Source: Methanobacteriota archaeon (GTDB lineage Archaea; Thermoplasmatota; Thermoplasmata; UBA10834). From it: a stretch of DNA of 6,343 bases. This document shows positions 5,356-6,343 of this stretch, in pieces. Numbering within the stretch: the first letter of the stretch is position 1; every line of letters begins with the position of its first letter. The position numbers and the translations under genes are program-made. Under the pieces are notes generated by a model. That model saw only the letters and a list, made by a program, of their open reading frames with translations. It had not been told where the DNA came from and made no database searches. The DNA is taken from positions 1 through 6,343 of the forward strand of contig JAABQR010000152.1 in assembly GCA_011391345.1 (NCBI GenBank), written 5' to 3'.

Positions 5356-6252
5356 TCACCTCTTGACCTTTGCATATTCCGAGTGTTCCTTGAGATATCG
5401 CCTGAAGAACCACTGGATGAAAGTGCTGTCGTTCTCCTTCACTTGTGACCGCTCAAGTGCGCTGTAATAGCCCCGACGGCCTTCGTACGGAATGTTCAGA
5501 GGAGGAAAACCGTGTCGATGTAGCACGAAGTTCATCAGGAGGCGACTCATCCTGCCATTCCCATCGGCAAACGGGTGTATCGAGACGAATCTCAGATGGG
5601 CTCCAGCAGCCAGCTCGACCGGGTGCATGGAACGTTTGTTCCGATCATACCACCGGAAGAACTCTCTGAGCAACGGCTGGACTTCCACGGGGCTAGGTGG
5701 TATGAACCGGCTCCCAGAGATTGCCACCTGGTGGGTCCTCACTCTCCCCGCGATGTCGGACTTGGTCTCCTCGAACAGCCTCTTATGCCACATCAAGATA
5801 GCCCGCATTGACAGGTCCTTCTCGTATCGTAGCGCTTCCTGGAAGACTCTGTCATGGGCCTCGGCCTCCTTGATGTCCCCGACCGGCTTCCGGCTTGGGC
5901 TGAGCCCGTTCTCCAACAAGTCCGCCGTCTCGCGATATGTCAGCGTCGATCCTTCGATACGGTTCGTGTCATAGGTGAACTTGACTGAGAATTGACGGTC
6001 CCGCTTCTGCAGGGCGCTGGGAGGAAGTGTGCGATTCTCCTTCTGGTAATTCGAACGAACCTGGTCCAGAAGAGGATACCATCGCCCTCTGTATATCTCC
6101 GTGAGGAAATTCCTCTTCGCTGTCTCAACGTTTGATGGCAACTTGGTTCCGAGGTATTTCTCACGGGCCTGAACGCCCGTAGGAGTCCTGATAGTGTGTT
6201 GGAGATAGAAATAATCTCGACCATCGACCGTCTTCTTCTTGACGACAACCAC
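5356..6252 (-). CDS. Fic-domain protein, probable AMP-transferase with N-terminal inhibitory motif
   Basis: Fic enzymes usually transfer AMP from ATP to hydroxyl groups of target proteins. The 298-residue protein carries the complete catalytic motif HPFADGNGRMSR (226-237) with His226, Asp230, Asn232, Arg234 and Arg237. A target-docking flap ISGSRFIPPSP lies at 178-188. The inhibitory motif TNRIEG (96-101) matches [S/T]xxxE[G/N], with Glu100 expected to block ATP. Lying before the Fic core in the same chain, it makes this a class II, self-inhibited Fic that needs no separate antitoxin. Residues 1-40 form a basic N-terminal extension (KKKTVDGRDYFYLQHT, then REKYLG) of unknown role. The start is GTG 6252: an in-frame TGA lies shortly upstream with no other start codon between. 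There is no ribosome-binding site, and the TATA-like box 27 bp upstream suggests a leaderless mRNA. Its target is unknown. It is convergent with, and apparently independent of, the pst operon. Confidence 0.9.
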   Translation of the reverse strand: MVVVKKKTVDGRDYFYLQHTIRTPTGVQAREKYLGTKLPSNVETAKRNFLTEIYRGRWYPLLDQVRSNYQKENRTLPPSALQKRDRQFSVKFTYDTNRIEGSTLTYRETADLLENGLSPSRKPVGDIKEAEAHDRVFQEALRYEKDLSMRAILMWHKRLFEETKSDIAGRVRTHQVAISGSRFIPPSPVEVQPLLREFFRWYDRNKRSMHPVELAAGAHLRFVSIHPFADGNGRMSRLLMNFVLHRHGFPPLNIPYEGRRGYYSALERSQVKENDSTFIQWFFRRYLKEHSEYAKVKR

Positions 6253-6261
6253 GATGTTTCA

Positions 6262-6311
6262 TACCCTTACATATGCATATAGTCTTCGATTGCAGTCAAT
6301 ATGTAAGGGTA
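6262..6311. promoter_or_regulatory. 13-bp inverted repeat flanking the fic TATA box, candidate operator
   Basis: TACCCTTACATAT (6262-6274) and ATATGTAAGGGTA (6299-6311) are perfect inverted copies separated by 24 bp. Outer arms GTTTC (6256-6260) and GAAAC (6315-6319) extend the symmetry with a slight offset. One arm lies between the TATA-like box and the predicted start, the other upstream of the box. The arm centres are 37 bp apart. This is the arrangement expected for a repressor occupying two sites. Which protein binds is unknown. Confidence 0.6.
6275..6282 (-). promoter_or_regulatory. TATA-like box of the fic gene
   Basis: On the minus strand CTATATGC is centred about 27 bp before the GTG start at 6252. 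This is the expected archaeal spacing if transcription begins at the start codon, and it fits the missing ribosome-binding site. It overlaps the palindrome ATATGCATAT (6271-6280). Confidence 0.5.
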
Positions 6312-6343
6312 GAAGAAACACTCTCAAGCTCACAACTTGAAGC

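Noticed and set aside
5445..5974. Plus-strand ORFs opposite fic
   Set aside because: The minus-strand Fic protein has an intact catalytic motif over the same DNA, and these frames show no family features.
6324..6340. Imperfect dyad TCAAG...CTTGA near the right edge
   Set aside because: The arms are only five bases, or six of seven with a mismatch, and no promoter or gene context is visible before the window ends.

Overview
This window looks archaeal. Two AT-rich TATA-like elements sit at promoter positions. Several genes have GGAGG/GGTGA Shine-Dalgarno matches, while one gene appears leaderless. AGG (Arg) and ATA (Ile) codons are frequent in otherwise GC-rich genes. The left-edge gene joins an AbrB/SpoVT DNA-binding domain to the start of a PhoU-type protein, an architecture known from archaea. 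The exact lineage cannot be fixed from this sequence; a Thermoplasmata-like euryarchaeon is a guess.

Layout. Positions 1-365 (minus strand, cut by the left edge) hold the AbrB-PhoU regulator gene. A 325-bp divergent intergenic region (366-690) follows. It has one strong TATA-rich stretch (441-456) that could serve both directions, a small palindrome, and a possible 38-codon ORF. Positions 691-5182 (plus strand) are a complete high-affinity phosphate uptake operon, pstS-pstC-pstA-pstB-phoU. The pstS-pstC gap is 92 nt and contains a hairpin and AAACCC repeats. The other junctions are tight: a 4-nt overlap at pstC/pstA, a 31-nt overlap at pstA/pstB, and 1 nt between pstB and phoU. A 173-bp convergent intergenic region (5183-5355) has short direct repeats and hairpins but no obvious T-tract terminator. 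Positions 5356-6252 (minus strand) encode a Fic-domain protein, probably an AMP-transferase with an N-terminal inhibitory motif. Its promoter region at the right edge carries a perfect 13-bp inverted repeat on either side of a TATA-like box.

How the genes work together. PstS captures phosphate outside the cell, PstC and PstA form the membrane channel, and PstB hydrolyses ATP. PhoU is the usual negative modulator of the transporter and its signalling. The divergent AbrB-PhoU protein is a good candidate for the DNA-binding partner that controls the operon, standing in for the bacterial PhoR/PhoB pair (inference). The Fic gene points towards the operon from the other side and looks like an independent transcription unit with its own operator.

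The core content is ordinary phosphate-uptake machinery. The items most worth following up are the dyad at the fic promoter, the shared regulator/pst promoter with its long leader and small ORF, and the unexplained repeats and hairpins in the two gaps. I saw no CRISPR array, tRNA, rRNA or insertion sequence.
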